64,000 nucleotides of DNA from CAIWHR01 sp963813415 (lineage in GTDB: Bacteria; Pseudomonadota; Gammaproteobacteria; Burkholderiales; Casimicrobiaceae): the NCBI GenBank assembly GCA_963813415.1, contig CAWEYW010000001.1:372001-436000 (forward strand), in the 5' to 3' direction. The position numbers and the translations under genes are program-made. Under the pieces are notes generated by a model. It made no database searches, was not told where the DNA came from, and saw only the letters and a list, made by a program, of their open reading frames with translations. This document shows positions 54,499 through 63,182 of this stretch, one piece after another; position 1 is the stretch's first letter, and each line of letters starts with the position of its first letter.

Positions 54499-54714
54499 CC
54501 CGGACGGAGCGTTCCTGTCGTTAGGCGATGCCCCCGGTTGCGCCTGCACCCGGTCGCTTAACGCCACCCGCGAACCGGCGGCGCGGCTTCGCGGAGCCTT
54601 ACTCGCGAAGTGGCGCGGTCGGCTCCTATATCAGTGGTCTGCGGCCGCTTGTGGTTTTCAGCCCTTCGTCCAATGGCCGCTGCTGGCCGCGAACCGCCTG
54701 TTCGCCGACCCTGC

Positions 54715-55597
54715 TTAACCAAGCGCGAGCGCCATGACGCCGAACGCGATGAGGGCCGCGCCAGCGATGCGTGCCAGACGGTCACGCTCGCCAAGCAATT
54801 GGCCGCCGATCAGCGCGGCGAACAGCATCGAGACCTCGCGCGCGGGCGCAACGTGCGAGAGCGGCGCGGCCTTCATGGCATACAGCACGAGCACGTAGCC
54901 GATCGGGCTGATGGCCGCCACGAGCAGTGCATGCTTCCACTGCTTGCGCCAGTGCTGGGCGGCGATCACCCGGTCGCGCAGCACAATCGGGAGCAAGAAC
55001 AGCAGCCGCACGAAGTTGCCGTAGTAGTCGAGCAGGATCGGAGACATCAGCACGAACTTGACCGCATAGCCGTCGGCCACGGTGTAGCTGGCGATGAATA
55101 CGCCGGTCAACAGTCCGTAGAGCATGCCCGTGCGAATACCGGACTGCTTTGCCGGGTCGTGCGCGGCGCGAAACAGCCCCGGTCCGCCGGCGATGAAGAA
55201 CACCCCCGCCACCACGGCGAAGATGCCCACCACGCCGAACGCCGTGATCTGCTCGCCGAGCACCAGTATCGCTATCAGCGAGGAGAGCAGCGGCCCGGAG
55301 CCGCGCGCCAGCGGATACACAACGGTCAGGTCGGCCTTGCGGTAGCCACGCAGTAGCGCGATGTAATACAGCACGTGCAGCATTCCACTCACGACGACGA
55401 ACCCCCACTCCACGCTGCCCCAGGTCGGCAGCGACGTCCCAGCCCAGCCAGATGCCCAGCGGCGCCCACATCAGCGCCATGAGCAGGCCGGTGAACGTAG
55501 CGAAACGCGCGTCGCCGCCTGCCTTCTTGGCGGCGATGTTCCAGACGGCGTGGATCAGGCCGGCGAGGATGACGAGCGCGAGGGACGAGGCAGGCAT
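54715..55597 (-). pseudogene. EamA/DMT-family transporter, frameshifted
   Basis: The gene encodes a ten-helix drug/metabolite transporter. The first frame from ATG 55597 reads MPASSLALVILAGLIHAVWN and AKKAGGDARFATFTGLLMALMW. The remainder (VEWGFVVVSGMLHVLYYIALLRGY, VVYPLARGSGPLLSSLIAILVLGE) is in another frame to 54715. Removing one base from the CCCC run at 55418-55421 makes ADLGSVEWGF continuous. The second EamA domain ends with HVAPAREVSMLFAALIGGQLLGE. The substrate is unknown. As with the two other frameshifted genes, true inactivation or sequence error are both possible. Confidence 0.85.
55418..55421 (-). other. Frameshift point in EamA transporter gene
   Basis: The run is CCCC here (GGGG on the coding strand). 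Three G instead of four would give GAC CTG GGC AGC GTG GAG TGG, joining both halves. Confidence 0.7.
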
Positions 55598-55976
55598 GGA
55601 GCGAAACCAAAGCGGATGATCCTGATGCGGCTTCGATTGTCTCCCAAGTTCGCACGGCGGTAATTCTCATTGAATTCGATCACGCGGCAACAGCCGCGAC
55701 CCAACCGCGAAGAGTATTGATGCAAGTGACTATCTATCCGATCGAGGCGCGCGACCGCGCCGCCTGGAACCACTTCGGGACAGCCTATATGTGGTTGACG
55801 AGTCGATTGGAGTCCTGCGCGGCGAGCCCGCGCACCGGAGTCGGAATTGATCGTCATCAACGTCCGCACTCCCAATGGGACTAACGTGGATTTCCTGCTG
55901 AGGGTGATCGAGTCGCGGACGGGCCTGTCCCTGTCCTACGCACTCGATCAGGGCAGGCAACCATGAGGAGTCAACG
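55598..55976. other. Divergent gap between EamA and GYD genes
   Basis: No gene is recognised in these 379 bases. A short frame ending at 55965 (ELIVINVRTPNGTNVDFLLRVIES) looks protein-like but is too short and without a homologue I recognise. The GAGGAG before 55977 is the ribosome-binding site of the GYD gene. Confidence 0.35.
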
Positions 55977-56267
55977 ATGGCAACGTACATCGCAGTGATC
56001 AGCTTCACTGACCAAGGCATTCGAAACATCAAGGAGTCACCTAATCGCCTTGCGGCCGCTGCGAAGTTGGCCGAATCAATGGGCGTCAAAGTGAAGCAAG
56101 CGTTCTGGACGTTCGGTCAGTTTGACATGGTGACCATTTCGGAAGGACCTGACGAAGCAATCGCAGCATGGATGTACAAAGTAGGGTCGATGGGGAATAT
56201 CAGGTCGACCACTCTGCGGGCATTCACCGCGGAGGAAATGCAGAAGATCGTCGCCAATATCCCGTGA
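55977..56267 (+). CDS. GYD domain-containing protein
   Basis: The 96-residue protein matches the GYD family (small ferredoxin-like alpha/beta proteins of unknown role). It shows YIAVISFTDQGIRNIKESPNRL, the GVKVKQAFWTFGQFDMVTISEGPDE core and TLRAFTAEEM at the end. A GAGGAG ribosome-binding site precedes ATG 55977. It stands alone. Confidence 0.88.
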   Translation: MATYIAVISFTDQGIRNIKESPNRLAAAAKLAESMGVKVKQAFWTFGQFDMVTISEGPDEAIAAWMYKVGSMGNIRSTTLRAFTAEEMQKIVANIP

Positions 56268-56656
56268 CGCTTCGCTGGCCCGGCCCCGACCGGACCGGGC
56301 CAACGCCACTCCCCGTTCCGTAAGGTCGTTGAATTGATGCCGCCGCTCGTCTATCGAGGCTGCGCCAAACTCGATGGACATTCGCCTACCGTTTGACGGT
56401 TGGCGCGATCGGACCGCGAGACGGCCGAAGATATCGCGCAGCGAGAAACGCTGATTGCCAAGACGTTCATGCGCGTCGCGAGTTCGCTGCGCCATCGCGA
56501 GACAGATACGTACCCGCGCTCGGTGGACAGCGCAAGAGTGAACGGAGTTGTGTCACGAACGGCCGCTTCGGAGCAAACTCGCGAACGTCCCGTCTTGGCC
56601 GGCGTGCGACAGCCGCAGGTTCGCCAAAGTGGCCGCCCCGCGGCCTGGTCGCGTAC
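56268..56656. other. Gap without recognised gene
   Basis: These 389 bases separate the convergent GYD and DUF3297 genes. Short frames occur but no family is recognised. Confidence 0.35.
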
Positions 56657-56905
56657 CTAACGGTAGAAGGCCTCAACCTTGCCCTTGAGCTTGATCAGTA
56701 GCGGACGGCCCTTTCGGTCCACTGTCTTGCCGGCCGGCACTTTGACCCACCCTTCACTGATGCTGTATTCCTCCACGTCCTTTCGTTCCTTGTCGTTCAG
56801 GAGAATGCCGATGTCGTGCTCGACGACGGCGGCCACGTAGTGCGGGCTGCGCGGATCCACGGAGAGATGGTCGGGCAGAGGCGGGCGTTGCGGGATGTCC
56901 GTCAT
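56657..56905 (-). CDS. DUF3297 family protein
   Basis: The 82-residue protein matches DUF3297 along its length: DHLSVDPRSPHYVAAVVEHDIGI, then DVEEYSISEGWVKVPAGKTVDRKGRPLLIKLKG. The family is widespread in proteobacteria and has no known function. It lies directly beyond the degenerate C-terminus of the integrase at 57 kb. Confidence 0.88.
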   Translation of the reverse strand: MTDIPQRPPLPDHLSVDPRSPHYVAAVVEHDIGILLNDKERKDVEEYSISEGWVKVPAGKTVDRKGRPLLIKLKGKVEAFYR

Positions 56906-56974
56906 CGGGTGCTTTCCGTTCTCGAATGCGGCGAACTATAGCAACTGCGCTGTCACAGATTAAGCGCCTCCAGC

Positions 56975-57567
56975 AACCAGCATCGATCCCCAGGTACCTG
57001 ACGGTGCTCTCGAGCTTGCTGTGGCCGAGCAGAAGCTGCACGGCCCGCAGGTTCCTCGTGCGCCGATTAATCAGCGTCGGCTGGAATGCGGCGCATCGAA
57101 TAGGTGCCGTAGGCCGCCGGGTCGAGCCCGATCGACCCGGCCCAGGAGCCGACGATCCGGGAATACTGCCGGGTCGACAAGTGCGGCGATTCCGACAGCC
57201 GGCTGGGAAAGAGGTAATGCTCCGGCTTCAGCCGCGCGGCAGCAATCCAGGCCGCGACCGCGTCACGCGTTTGCTCGGTGATTTCGAACTGCACAGGCCG
57301 CTGGGTCTTCTGCTGCATCACGATCGCGCGGGGGGCGACATGACTGCCCTGTACCACGTCGTGGACGCGAAGCCCGACCAGATCGCATCCGCGCAGCTTG
57401 CTGTCGATAGCGAGGTTGAACAGCGCAAGCTCCCGGGTTCGATGGTCGAGTTGCAGCCGAATCCGGATCGCCCAGATCTCCTGCAGCTTCAGCGGGGGCT
57501 TCTGGCCGAGCAGCTTGCCCTTGTTCCCCGGTGTTAGCGCGCCCAGTGGCTTCATTGGCGTATCCAT
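56975..57567 (-). pseudogene. Small tyrosine recombinase (phage integrase family), degenerate
   Basis: From ATG 57567 the first frame gives 166 residues: KLLGQKPPLKLQEIWAI, RELALFNLAIDSKLRGCDLV with the first catalytic Arg region, HYLFPSRLSESPHLSTRQYSRIV and AYGTYSMRR. It stops at 57067. A second frame continues NRRTRNLRAVQLLLGHSKLESTVRYLGID with the GH motif and nucleophile Tyr. One extra base near 57075-57090 accounts for the break. After YLGID the usual C-terminal tail is lost. This is a short stand-alone integrase of about 200 residues found as dispersed elements in soil bacteria. It is probably inactive here. Confidence 0.8.
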
Positions 57568-57633
57568 GAGTCGCTCCTTCGTTGTGTGAAAGGAGCGTCA
57601 TGTTGATCCCGGGCCAACGGGCGGTTCACGACC
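57555..57633 (-). repeat. Conserved 5' end and flank of the integrase element
   Basis: The segment covers the integrase start codon and about 65 bases upstream. It recurs at 22754-22831 and 52738-52812, with shared blocks GGCGTATCC, AAAGGAGC-TCAT and CCAACGGGCGGTTCACGAC. It may include the element terminus or its recombination site. Confidence 0.7.
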
Positions 57634-57855
57634 CCACAGCGGCTGTTCGCCAGGCGGCGTGGAATGCTTGCTTCGTGCCCCAAAGCGGCCAGCCAATCGG
57701 CATGCAGCGCTGCCCGAACGGTGGCGCGGGCGAGCTGAAGATCATCGCGGCGCTCCCGGGGGCGAGCGGGTTTCTGCGGAACGGCGCGCCGGCGGTCCCC
57801 ATGGCCGAACGCGATTCCGGCACAATCTTGCGCTCGTCGTGCTTCGGAGCCCGCC

Positions 57856-59079
57856 ATGCCCATGGAGTCCGTGTACAGGCCGTTCCCCGGACTGCGCCAG
57901 ATGGTTGCCGATTCCGGCGGGCTCTACCTCGCCAACGCGGTGATCGCATTCATCTTCGCCGCCTCGGGGCCGGTCGCGATCATCCTCGCCGTCGGTGCGC
58001 ATGGTGGGCTGAGCGAGTCCGATCTGGCGTCGTGGATCTTCGGCTCGTTTTTTCTCAACGGGCTGATCACCCTGCTCTTTTGCACGCTGTACCGGCAGCC
58101 GCTGGTCTTCTTCTGGACGATCCCGGGAACGGTGCTGGTTGGCCAGGCGCTCGGCCACCTCAGCTGGGCCGAGATCATCGGCGCCTTCCACGCCACCGGA
58201 CTGCTGATGCTGGTGCTGGGCCTCTCGGGCTGGGTACGGCGCGCGATGCAAGCCGTGCCGATGCCGATCGTGATGGGGATGGTGGCGGGCGTGTTCCTGC
58301 GCTTCGGCCTGGGCCTGGTGTACGCGGTGCGGGACGACTTCTGGATCGCCGCGCCGATGATCGTCGCCTTCCTAGTGCTCGGCGCCTCGGGCAGATGGTC
58401 GCCCCGGCTACCGCCGCTGATCGGCGCGCTCTTCGTCGGCGCGGCGGCAATCGCCCTCCTCGGCAAGTTCCATCCGCACGGCTGGGCGCTGCACGCGCTC
58501 GCCCATCCCAACCTGTACGCGCCCGTGTTCTCGTGGCGCGCGATGGTGGAGCTGGTCATCCCGCTCGCGATCACCGTGCTGGTGGTGCAAAACGGCCAAG
58601 GGATCGCGGTACTCGCGGCCGCAGAGCACGAGCCGCCGATCAACGCGATCACCGTGGCCTGCGGCGTGGGCTCGATGCTTGCCGCGCTGGTCGGCACGGT
58701 CTCGACCTGCCTCACCGGCCCCGTCAACGCGATCGTCTCGGGTTCGGGCGAGCGGCAGCGGCAGTACACCGCCGGCATCGCCGTGGGTGCGCTCGCGCTG
58801 GCGTTCGGGCTGCTCGCGCCTCTGTTCACCCGGCTGATGCTCGCCACGCCACCCGCGTTCATCGGCACGCTCGCCGGCCTCGCCATGCTGCGCGTGCTCC
58901 AGACGGCGTTCAATGTGTCTTTCCGCGAGCGCTTCACACTCGGTGCGCTCGTCACGTTCCTCGTCACGGTGGCCGACGTGCCGATCTTCAACGTCGGGGC
59001 GCCGTTCTGGGGATTGGTGATCGGCTACGCCGTGTCGCGCCTGCTCGAGCGCAAGGACTTCGGCGCTGCCGGTGCCTGA
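57856..59079 (+). CDS. benE: BenE-family benzoate-type transporter
   Basis: The 407-residue membrane protein has about twelve helices and matches the BenE (benzoate/proton symporter) family. Visible are LANAVIAFIFAASGPVAIILAVG in helix 1, LPLIGALFVGAAAIALLG in the middle and the conserved LVVQNGQGIAVLAAAEHEPPINAITVACG. Family members import benzoate or related aromatic acids, though their true substrate is often unproven. No benzoate catabolic genes are visible; the following genes on the opposite strand encode a peptidase and hydantoinase-type enzymes. A second ATG (57862) is equally possible as start. Confidence 0.88.
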   Translation: MPMESVYRPFPGLRQMVADSGGLYLANAVIAFIFAASGPVAIILAVGAHGGLSESDLASWIFGSFFLNGLITLLFCTLYRQPLVFFWTIPGTVLVGQALGHLSWAEIIGAFHATGLLMLVLGLSGWVRRAMQAVPMPIVMGMVAGVFLRFGLGLVYAVRDDFWIAAPMIVAFLVLGASGRWSPRLPPLIGALFVGAAAIALLGKFHPHGWALHALAHPNLYAPVFSWRAMVELVIPLAITVLVVQNGQGIAVLAAAEHEPPINAITVACGVGSMLAALVGTVSTCLTGPVNAIVSGSGERQRQYTAGIAVGALALAFGLLAPLFTRLMLATPPAFIGTLAGLAMLRVLQTAFNVSFRERFTLGALVTFLVTVADVPIFNVGAPFWGLVIGYAVSRLLERKDFGAAGA

Positions 59080-59481
59080 GCCGAAACCCATCCGGCGCCG
59101 GCGCCGCCAGCACCGCAGCAGGCGTAATCGGGCGCGGCGTTGACGCAAATCAGGGCCGCGGCGCGGCACCGTGGAATGACTGCCTGACGGCACCGGCGTA
59201 ACCGCGAGGACGTTCGGCCGCTCTGTCGCCCTGCCCGCCGCGCCTGCGGAAAGCCGAGCAACCATCGCGGTGCGGCTTGAACTACCGCAATCGGCACGAG
59301 CGGCCGTTCCCGACCACGGCTGCTGGCGGCTGAATTGTCGTGAAGCGGGCGGAGCTTGGTTCGCCCAACCGCGCCCAGCCATGTGCCACGGTAGCGCTGG
59401 CGGCAAGCAGCTGCCAGCGCGCATTGGAAGGAATGGCTGGAGGTGGCGGCGGCTTCGGGGTGACGTGATGGCGCCGACAAC
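59080..59481. other. Convergent gap without recognised gene
   Basis: No gene is recognised in the 402 bases between the converging benE and M20 peptidase genes. Confidence 0.35.
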
Positions 59482-60639
59482 CTAAAGCCGCATGATGGTG
59501 AGTGCGATCGCTTGCGCGCGCGGGACGAGCGATCGCAAGTCCAGCCATTCATCAGGCGTGTGAGGCTTGCCGCCCACCGGCCCCGTCGCACAAACGGTGG
59601 GAATGCCCGCCGCCGCGGTGAGACCGGAATCGGCCGACCCACCGGTGAACTCTCCTTCGACTTGGAAGCCAAGGTCCGCGGCCGCTCGGGCGTAGGTATC
59701 GAACAGCGCCTTGCTCGCAGCCGACTGGGTGAGCGGCAGGAAGCTTCCCTCCGAGACGATTCGCGCGGTACTTCCCTCGAGCTCGGCGTGGTTCACGATT
59801 CCGAGCACCTTGTCCCGCGCGGTGGCCATCGTGTCCAGAGTCGTAAACCGCACATCGATCGATGCCCGCGCGCGATCCGCCACGGTGTTGACGGAACTGC
59901 CGCCTGCGATTGTGCCGACGTTCACGGTGGTGCCCTGCTCGTAATCGGTCAATCCGTGCAAGCGGAGCACCTTGCGGCACAAAGCCTCGATCGCGCTCAC
60001 TCCTTCCCGGTGATTCACGCCGGAATGAGCGGGTTTACCGGTCACTTCGATATCGAGGAACAGTGCACCTTTGCGCCCCGTCACGACATTCCCGGTGGGC
60101 CGCCCGGGCTCGCCGTTCAGGACGGCTCGCGCCCCCCGAGCCGCAGCTTCAATCACAGGACGCGATGACGGTGACGCAATTTCCTCGTCGGCCGTATACA
60201 GCGCCACCAACGGGATCGGTGCGCCGAGCCGGGCGAAGGTCTCGAGAACGAAGGTATTGATGACGAGACCACCCTTCATGTCCGCGACCCCCGGGCCATA
60301 CGCGAGATGCCCGTCGATGCGAAACGGCCGTTGCGCGACGGTGCCCTTCGGGAACACGGTGTCGCAGTGCCCCATGAGCATGGCCGGTCGGTCCTCGCTG
60401 CCGCTCGCTGTTCTCACCAGAGCGCGCAGGCAGTTGCCGTACGTCTCGTTCGGATAGACCTGCGACGAGACGCCGTGCTCGGCGAGATGGTTGCGCAGCA
60501 CCGCCTGCACGGCATCGACACCGGGCTTGTCATAGCTGCCGGAGTCGATGTTGACGAGTTCACGCAGCAGCTCGAGCATTTCCGGACTGGATCGCTCCAG
60601 CGCATCGATCACTTGCTTTTCGTGCGAGCTTAGTGGCAT
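59482..60639 (-). CDS. M20-family metallopeptidase (carboxypeptidase G2-like)
   Basis: The 385-residue protein belongs to the M20 zinc peptidase family and is close to glutamate carboxypeptidase. Zinc ligands and catalytic residues appear as MGHCDTVFP, GVADMKGG, the Glu pair in YTADEEI, and the C-terminal GGKPHTPDEW. The dimerisation insert begins near residue 180. It hydrolyses an N-acyl or N-carbamoyl amino acid bond. The neighbours, an SDR and hydantoinase subunits in the same direction, suggest a pathway that opens a cyclic amide and then cleaves the product. Confidence 0.9.
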   Translation of the reverse strand: MPLSSHEKQVIDALERSSPEMLELLRELVNIDSGSYDKPGVDAVQAVLRNHLAEHGVSSQVYPNETYGNCLRALVRTASGSEDRPAMLMGHCDTVFPKGTVAQRPFRIDGHLAYGPGVADMKGGLVINTFVLETFARLGAPIPLVALYTADEEIASPSSRPVIEAAARGARAVLNGEPGRPTGNVVTGRKGALFLDIEVTGKPAHSGVNHREGVSAIEALCRKVLRLHGLTDYEQGTTVNVGTIAGGSSVNTVADRARASIDVRFTTLDTMATARDKVLGIVNHAELEGSTARIVSEGSFLPLTQSAASKALFDTYARAAADLGFQVEGEFTGGSADSGLTAAAGIPTVCATGPVGGKPHTPDEWLDLRSLVPRAQAIALTIMRL

Positions 60640-60695
60640 CGCGTCTCCCGAGTAGCAGTCCGGCTAAGGTGAATTGGAGGATGTGGGCGTGCGCT

Positions 60696-61463
60696 TCACC
60701 GGCTGCCCGCGCGGATCAGTTTGCGTCCAGTCAGAAAGCCGCCATCAACGGGTACACAGGCGCCGTGGATGAAGTCGGCCTTATCGGACGCGAGGAACGC
60801 GGCAAGCTCGGCGATGTCCTCGGGCTGTCCGACGCGACCCGCCGGAATGTTGGGCAGGAAATTGCGTTTGTATTCGGCGCTCACGCGTTCACCTTCGACC
60901 TCGATGAGACCCGGTGCGATGGCATTTACGCGGATGCCGTGCGGTGCGAGCTCGTGCGCGAGCGATTTGGTCAGCATCACCACACCCGCTTTGGAGGCGG
61001 AGTAATGAGCCGCCCCCACACGAGCCGAGAATGCTGCTGTCGACGCGAGATTGATGATGACGCCTTTACTCTCACCCGCGATGCACATCCGCGCGAACGC
61101 CTGGGCGCACAGGAACGTGCCCTTGAGATTGACCGCCAGCACTCGATCCCAGCTCGCCTCCGTCATGTCGAGAATGGCGTCGTCCGGATAGATACCGGCA
61201 TTGTTGATGAGCACGGTGGGTGCGCCGAGTGTCGTCGCTACTTCGTGAAACACGGCCTCGACTTGGGCGGCGGACGCGACGTCAAGATGAAATGCAGCCG
61301 CTTTGCCGCCGCGTTCGACGATGCCCGCGGCGACGCTCCGCGCGGCTGGCAAGTCGATGTCGGCAAGTGCCACCGAATGCCCGTACGCTACGAGCGTCTC
61401 AGCGATGGCCCGCCCCAGCCCATGCGCTGCTCCTGTTACGATCGCAACCGATTCGCCTGCCAT
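60696..61463 (-). CDS. Short-chain dehydrogenase/reductase
   Basis: The 255-residue protein has the complete SDR motifs: TGAAHGLG for NAD(P) binding (residues 10-17), NNAG, the catalytic Ser in NLAS, and Tyr-Lys in YSASK. The Asp in LADIDL after strand 2 suggests NAD(H) preference. It is closest to 3-oxoacyl-ACP-reductase-like SDRs of broad substrate range. The HyuB gene ends 11 bases upstream, so both are likely in one operon. Confidence 0.92.
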   Translation of the reverse strand: MAGESVAIVTGAAHGLGRAIAETLVAYGHSVALADIDLPAARSVAAGIVERGGKAAAFHLDVASAAQVEAVFHEVATTLGAPTVLINNAGIYPDDAILDMTEASWDRVLAVNLKGTFLCAQAFARMCIAGESKGVIINLASTAAFSARVGAAHYSASKAGVVMLTKSLAHELAPHGIRVNAIAPGLIEVEGERVSAEYKRNFLPNIPAGRVGQPEDIAELAAFLASDKADFIHGACVPVDGGFLTGRKLIRAGSR

Positions 61464-61474
61464 TTGCCGTTACC

Positions 61475-63178
61475 TCACGCTTCGGTTTCAGCCGCCACGT
61501 CGGCGAGCTCCCGGCGCGACACTGCGTCCTCGAGCCCGGTGACCTTACCGTCGATGATGTCCTGGTGAACGGACTGCTCGCGCCGGTTCCGCGCATCGCC
61601 AAAGCCACCTCCGCCTGCGGTTTCGATCACCAGTCGATCGCCCTTGCGCAGCGTTGTCATCAGCTTGGATGGGATAACTTCCTCGCGACCGTCGGCGCGC
61701 AAGATCATCGAACGCGCCGCAGCGCCGCTGCCGCCGCCGGCCACTCCCGGCACGGAGGAGCGGTGATTCTCGCCGCGATGTGTGAGGAAGATTTCGTCCG
61801 CAAGCGTCTCGTACTCCCGCACGACGCCAAGGCCGCCGCGGTATTCGCCGGCGCCTCCAGAATCCGCCCGGAGCTCGTAGCGCAGCACGCGCAGCGGAAA
61901 GTCGAGCTCGAGTGCCTCCACCGGCATGTTCATCCCGTTCGTCGCGTCCGAGTCGAGCACATCGATGCCGTCAGCGCCGGCTCGGGCTCCAGTACCCCCG
62001 CAGATCACTTCCCCCATGACGAAATTCGTCCCGTCCGCGCACCGGCCCCCGAAGCTCAGCACGTGCTGATTGGCGTTGAAGGCAGGTACGCGATCGGGAA
62101 CGATCTGCGCGAGCGCGCCGATCAAGCAATTGGCGATGAGCTTGATCGTGACGGCGCGCGAATTCACCGGACTCGGCGCTCGTGGGTTGACAAGGCTGCC
62201 ATCGGGGAGGATCAGCGAAACCGGCCGAAAGCAGCCGCCATTGGTTGGAATCGATGCATCGGTGAGCGCCCTCACGGCGAAATAGGCGGCGGCCTGCGAG
62301 CCGGACGGTACGCAGTTGAAAGGTCCCTTTACTTGCGGGCTCGTGCCCGTGAAATCGAACTCGATCGCTCCGTCGCGCGTGGTGGCGCGGACCTCGACCC
62401 GGACCATGCGGTCGAGATCGATGCCGTCGTTGTCGAGATATCCTCCGCAGCGCCAACTCCCTTGCGGCAATGCCCGCAGCGCTTGACGCGTAAGCTTCTC
62501 CGAGCGGTCGAGCAGCACGCCGAAAATGCGTGCGAGCGCGTCGCTACCATATACATCGGCCAGCGCGACAAGCCGTCGCGAGCCAACCGTGCACGCTGCC
62601 ACCTGGGCGCGTAAATCGCCCATGAAGGTGTCCGGCATGCGGACGTTGAGACGCAGTAGCTGGACGAGTGTGTCGTTGTAGGTGCCGCGCTCGCAGAGCC
62701 GAAGCGCGGGAATGCGAACGCCCTCCTGGAAGATCTCGGTGGCGTTTGTCGGCACCGAGCCGGGAGACATCCCGCCAAGATCCTGATGATGCGTCATGGT
62801 CGCGCTCAGGGCGACGACGCGACCGTCATGGAAGACGGGCATCACCACGGCGATGTCCGGTATGTGGGTGCCCCCGGCGTAGGGATCGTTCATGCAAAAC
62901 ACATCGCCCTGTTCCATCGTGCCCACCGGGAATGTTCGAACGATGTTCGCGATGCAGGGGATGAGCGTCGTCAGATGCACGGGAATCGCGCAGGCCTGGG
63001 CGAGCGTTGTCCCGTCCGGCGTGAAGAGACTCGCCGAACAATCCATGCCCTCCTTGACGATCGGCGAGAACGAGCTGCTGAGGAGGGTCCACTGCATCTC
63101 CTCGGCAATGCTTTCAATCTTGTTCCGCACGACCTCGATCGTCACCGGATCACCTTCGGGAGACGTTGCTTTCGTCAT
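61475..63178 (-). CDS. hyuB: Hydantoinase B/oxoprolinase family protein
   Basis: The 567-residue protein matches the HyuB subunit of ATP-dependent N-methylhydantoinase/oxoprolinase-type enzymes. It begins PVTIEVVRNKIESIAEEMQWTLLSSSFSP, then GDVFCMNDPYAGGTHIPDI and SATMTHHQDLGGMSPGS, with a C-terminal GGGGFGD loop. These enzymes open cyclic amides such as hydantoins, 5-oxoproline or succinimides, or carboxylate ketones in acetone carboxylase relatives. The ATG at 63178 is the family start. It follows hyuA after four bases. Which substrate class applies cannot be told. Confidence 0.93.
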   Translation of the reverse strand: MTKATSPEGDPVTIEVVRNKIESIAEEMQWTLLSSSFSPIVKEGMDCSASLFTPDGTTLAQACAIPVHLTTLIPCIANIVRTFPVGTMEQGDVFCMNDPYAGGTHIPDIAVVMPVFHDGRVVALSATMTHHQDLGGMSPGSVPTNATEIFQEGVRIPALRLCERGTYNDTLVQLLRLNVRMPDTFMGDLRAQVAACTVGSRRLVALADVYGSDALARIFGVLLDRSEKLTRQALRALPQGSWRCGGYLDNDGIDLDRMVRVEVRATTRDGAIEFDFTGTSPQVKGPFNCVPSGSQAAAYFAVRALTDASIPTNGGCFRPVSLILPDGSLVNPRAPSPVNSRAVTIKLIANCLIGALAQIVPDRVPAFNANQHVLSFGGRCADGTNFVMGEVICGGTGARAGADGIDVLDSDATNGMNMPVEALELDFPLRVLRYELRADSGGAGEYRGGLGVVREYETLADEIFLTHRGENHRSSVPGVAGGGSGAAARSMILRADGREEVIPSKLMTTLRKGDRLVIETAGGGGFGDARNRREQSVHQDIIDGKVTGLEDAVSRRELADVAAETEA

Positions 63179-63182
63179 GGCA

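Larger units (their letters stand above)
54378..54714. promoter_or_regulatory. Upstream region of the NTF2-like lipoprotein gene
   Basis: In these 337 bases no gene is recognised. Two short palindromes lie close together about 90-120 bases upstream of the lipoprotein start and may be regulatory. Confidence 0.4.

Noticed and set aside
55850..55965. Short protein-like frame upstream of the GYD gene
   Set aside because: About 40 residues, no start codon with a ribosome-binding site, and no recognisable family.
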